35,858 nucleotides of DNA from Pholiota molesta (taxonomy: Eukaryota > Basidiomycota > Agaricomycetes > Agaricales > Strophariaceae), in assembly GCA_014925825.1 (NCBI GenBank), contig JACGCK010000348.1:1-35858 (forward strand). The letters run 5' to 3'. The number at the start of each line of letters is the position of its first letter. Within the stretch, counting starts at the first letter, position 1. Positions 33,160-35,858 of this stretch are shown here, piece by piece. Under the pieces are notes generated by a model. The model did no database searches and had not been told where the DNA came from. It saw only the letters and a list, made by a program, of their open reading frames with translations. The translations under genes and the position numbers were made by a program.

Positions 33160-33564
33160 TGTGACGACTGGATACTTAGGTACTTGTACAGAGGACTGTA
33201 GATCACATGATAGTCACATGTTACCATGTAGATACAGCCATCCAGCTGTATTAGATAATCAGATTTACCTTTAACCTTGACTTGAAGGACGGATCCACAC
33301 ACTGCCGGTATGACCAGATAGTCTACTCCCTACCATGGGTCATATGGGGGCACAGGCGAGCCTTACCACGCAGATCTCTCTGGCTGAGCATCCATCCCTG
33401 CTTGCCTGGTCAACGGCTCACATTGCCCTGGATAGGGTCACATTCCTCCTGAGTAGGATTACAACTCTCCCTCTCCCTGGATCTCCATCCAGCCCTCTCT
33501 CCAGGTCTCCTCCAGCCTTCCCTGAAGTCCCCTCGAATGCCAGATGCAGACCACAGGCATCACA
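33160..33564 (+). repeat. 3' LTR (405 bp)
   Basis: Identical by eye to the 5' LTR. Its last bases CACA are followed by the GTAAT duplicate, forming ACAG/TAAT at the exon 8 start of the hAT gene. Confidence 0.95.
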
Positions 33565-34446
33565 GTAATTAATCCACAGATTAAGCTGCACTGGGCAGAG
33601 ACTCACTGGAGGCCCTCGGAAATTCTTCAGGCCAAAAATTGGATCAATGAAGCGGTATGTTATGCTCATAAAACACTTATTTCGATTTTCTAAAGTAAAA
33701 TACAGATGCTGGTGCACCAAAAAAGCATTCGTGTTTCAAAATCAACAAATTTTGCGGCTCCTGCGGTTGTTTCCCTTCGTAAAGTTGGCATACCATCACG
33801 CACCGCCCTATCACAACGCACCGGGATGTCTAATCTTAATGCCCTTGTTGCACATTTATCATCCGAGTCACTTTCGGATGAAAACAGCTCCAATTTGAAT
33901 GAAGGATCACAAGCTTTGAGCAGCAGTATATCCGATCTGGATCTTTTTGAACAAGATATGGCTGCTGTACAGGATGAATTGCAGAAGTGGACTTCATCTG
34001 GAATTATTACCGACGCAACTGAGCTCGATGAGTTTGATCTCGTTCGCTTTTGGCAGGTAAGTGACTACTTAACTCACAGAATAAAGTATTCTAAAATTTC
34101 AAACTCTTTATAGAATAAAAAGCATGAGTTTTCGATCCTTTATCGGATCGCTCTTGATGTCATTCCGGTTCAAGCCTCGGCAGTGCCTTGCGAGCGCGCT
34201 TTCTCGTCAAGCAAAGAAACGGATACCAACCGCAGATCAGGGCTGGGGCTTGAGTTTATGGAAGTCCTGCAGATGTACAAGTGTGGAGTTACAAACCGAG
34301 AAGTATGCAGGCGGAAGCGCCGCATTATTGCTGGACAACGGTTTGCGTGGTGCGGCGCACCACGGGTTATCTTTTGTTATCTTTCATATTGCACGATTTG
34401 CAATGATACGGACTCCTATGTTTTCGTACCTAGGAGAATCATATAA

Positions 34447-35858
34447 GTAGAGTCTTGTGTCGTCGTGTCACCTCAGTTGCGTTCTACGCGTGTACTGAGG
34501 TGAGCACCCCGACTTTCCGTCTAATCTACTGTACGCTGATGTCCTATGTAGAATATCTACGTTCTATAGGTACATCTAATCATATCTAGTTGCGTTCTAC
34601 GCGTGTACTGAGAATATCTACGTTCTATAGGTTATGGGCCCCGAACCCAGTACTTAAATCACGAATTCAACTCAAACCTTTGCGAAACAAACAAACATTT
34701 TCCCAACCCTTTACCCTCTCCTATCATGTCCACCTCCACTGCGAAACTTGGAGACAGCCTGATGAAGGTCCCGGCGCTCGACGTTGAGAGGCTTGCTATC
34801 GGGCAAGACACGAAATCAAAACACACACAACACCAGCGGAGTGAGATCTATACTCTGAGATCGAGCGACGCTCTCAAACAAAACAAAGAAACCTTCTCTT
34901 TAGGGTGGGGTACTAGGTGGGGTGTCTTAATGACTTATCTCAGAACGATATCAATGCCCCAAGTTCGTTTGTATAGGGTTTAGGGATATATTCAGAGGCT
35001 TTTAGTTTTGGAAACTTTGAACTTTGAACTTATCACTGGGTGAACAAGTAAAGTGTATGGGTTTATAAGTGTTTTAGGGTTCTCTGATGATCCAACTGCG
35101 AATGCGAATGACAATCGTCGAGTTTAAGAGTCAAACAAGAGAAAGAGATGGACGTCGTCGTTCACTTTTCGACTATTCCACAGTCACTGCGACTGTATGG
35201 CTACCGAGTGGGTTTCTGACCACTATGACTACCACAGCAACACTGGCTGTATGACTACCGACGGCACTCTGTCCGTATGACTTCCAAATCTGATCTCTCT
35301 TTTACTCTCTGAACTCTCTGATGCAACTCTTTGGATTCTCTTTCAAACTCTGAAGTCAAACGATATTTATCCTATTATCTCAACTAGGGCGCAACGCCTC
35401 TTTGTGATCTAATGGGTACCAATTGCTTGTTATTACAGGTAAAAGCGACGCTAATTTATAGTACATGGGTTGTATGCGATATCTCTGAAAATAAAATAGA
35501 AACAAAGAAAGAACAAACAGTCTAAGCGAAGCTTGGGTCTAGGGTTTTGACCTGATGACCCAAGTCCCACATGGTATGGTCCAAGGGTATTTCCTTTTGG
35601 TTTCTCTTTAGTGCCCCCTGTGTTTAGAGTCCTATCACTGGCCAACGAAGGCTCACGCGACAGTTCTGTTTTTAGAATTGGCGCGGTACATCAACCATCG
35701 CCTATTTATAGTGTTGTTTCGACACTAAGCGCCAACCTTCGGTCTCCTCCTTCAGAAATGCCGAAGTCGACCGGTCCGGTTCGGTTGTTTGGGTTATGCC
35801 GGAATACACGTGATACGCACGCCGCTATAGCGCCTTCTGATGCGTATCGCGTGGCAGT
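34447..35858. other. Non-coding flank to window end, with short repeats
   Basis: A 25-nt word starting AGTTGCGTTCTACGCG occurs at 34475-34499 and 34588-34612. A 21-nt word starting GAATATCTACGTTC occurs at 34551-34571 and 34612-34632. Degenerate CTGTATG(A/G)CTACCGA words occur at 35190-35280. An 85-codon frame at 34726 has a plausible start but no recognisable family. ACCGGTCCGGTTCGG near 35769-35785 recalls the subterminal motif of element A. Confidence 0.45.

Larger units (their letters stand above)
28552..33564 (+). mobile_element. Non-autonomous LTR retrotransposon (5.01 kb) in the hAT gene
   Basis: Two 405-bp direct repeats (28552-28956, 33160-33564) start TGTGACGACTGG and end GCATCACA. 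The 5-bp target duplicate GTAAT flanks them (28547-28551, 33565-33569). By eye the LTRs are identical, so insertion is young. A PBS follows the left LTR and a purine-rich tract precedes the right one, fixing the plus orientation. No gag or pol motif is visible in the 4.2-kb interior, which consists mostly of ~326-bp tandem repeats and C/T-rich sequence. Superfamily cannot be decided. Confidence 0.92.
25012..34446 (+). pseudogene. hAT transposase, interrupted by two transposons and point lesions
   Basis: Exons: 25012-25172 continued at 26183-26695, 26754-27009, 27069-27231, 27282-27500, 27560-27672, 27729-28110, 28183-28495, 33566-33654, 33706-34056, 34114-34446; about 961 codons with insertions removed. 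A Ser/Pro/Gln-rich N-terminus precedes a BED-type zinc finger (CRLC ... HLHESH). The RNase H-like core shows FTSDVWS and ITLDNASNN (expected catalytic Asp in each), RCFPHV and VDTRWSS. The hAT dimerisation region has PCERAFSSSKETDTNRR. Lesions: in-frame TGA 26586-26588; a 7-nt insertion near 27107 that shifts frame; TAA 28444-28446; element B at 25173; an LTR element at 28552. The last ~55 residues after FMEVLQMYK do not look like a normal hAT C-terminus, so the 3' end may be replaced. It cannot give an active enzyme. Confidence 0.9.

Overview
The window looks like nuclear DNA of a basidiomycete fungus, most likely an Agaricomycete. The genes have many short introns (about 47-80 nt, GT...AG). 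The recognisable families (SUR7/PalI membrane proteins, F-box relic, DUF6533-type 7-TM protein, BED-finger hAT transposase, gag of Ty3/gypsy type) are typical of that group. No species is claimed.

Left third (1-9.7 kb), ordinary gene space. In order: the 3' half of a putative 7-TM DUF6533-like gene (to 1019), an F-box relic (~1518-1830), a 12-exon MFS drug:H+ antiporter (2129-4331), a small disordered protein with a CsbD-like tail (4811-5498), a doubtful Pro-rich ORF (5872-6186, minus), an intronless tRNA pseudouridine synthase of the Pus3/Deg1 type (6829-8412), and a SUR7/PalI-family gene (8750-9681, minus).

Middle (10.3-21.3 kb), repeat-rich block. Two 103-bp, nearly identical inverted repeats (10332-10434 and 21150-21252) bracket 10.9 kb. 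A second SUR7/PalI paralogue, with the same five-exon structure, follows directly (21299-22153, minus). Inside the bracket are a 943-bp non-autonomous hAT element with a perfect 8-bp target-site duplication (11959-12901) and a 5.9-kb LTR retrotransposon on the minus strand (13857-19724). The latter has LTRs, PBS, PPT and a broken gag, but its pol is replaced by a degenerate ~20-bp minisatellite. The rest is GC-rich, with tandem repeats and hairpins but no convincing gene.

Right third (24.4-34.5 kb), a nest of transposons. A hAT transposase gene (10 exons, about 961 codons, clearly decayed) is interrupted twice. A 1002-bp non-autonomous hAT with an 8-bp duplication sits in its first exon. A 5.0-kb LTR element with apparently identical 405-bp LTRs sits exactly on a 3' splice site. 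That LTR element has no pol; it holds about nine ~326-bp degenerate tandem repeats.

The most interesting observation is that the two non-autonomous hAT elements, 13 kb apart and in opposite orientation, share a ~550-bp AT-rich core. Their terminal and subterminal repeats are entirely different: ACCGGTC-type in one, CAAGTACTTG/ACTCGCGAGT-type in the other. A piece of the same core motif also occurs in the 5' region of the hAT transposase gene, beside a third kind of subterminal repeat.
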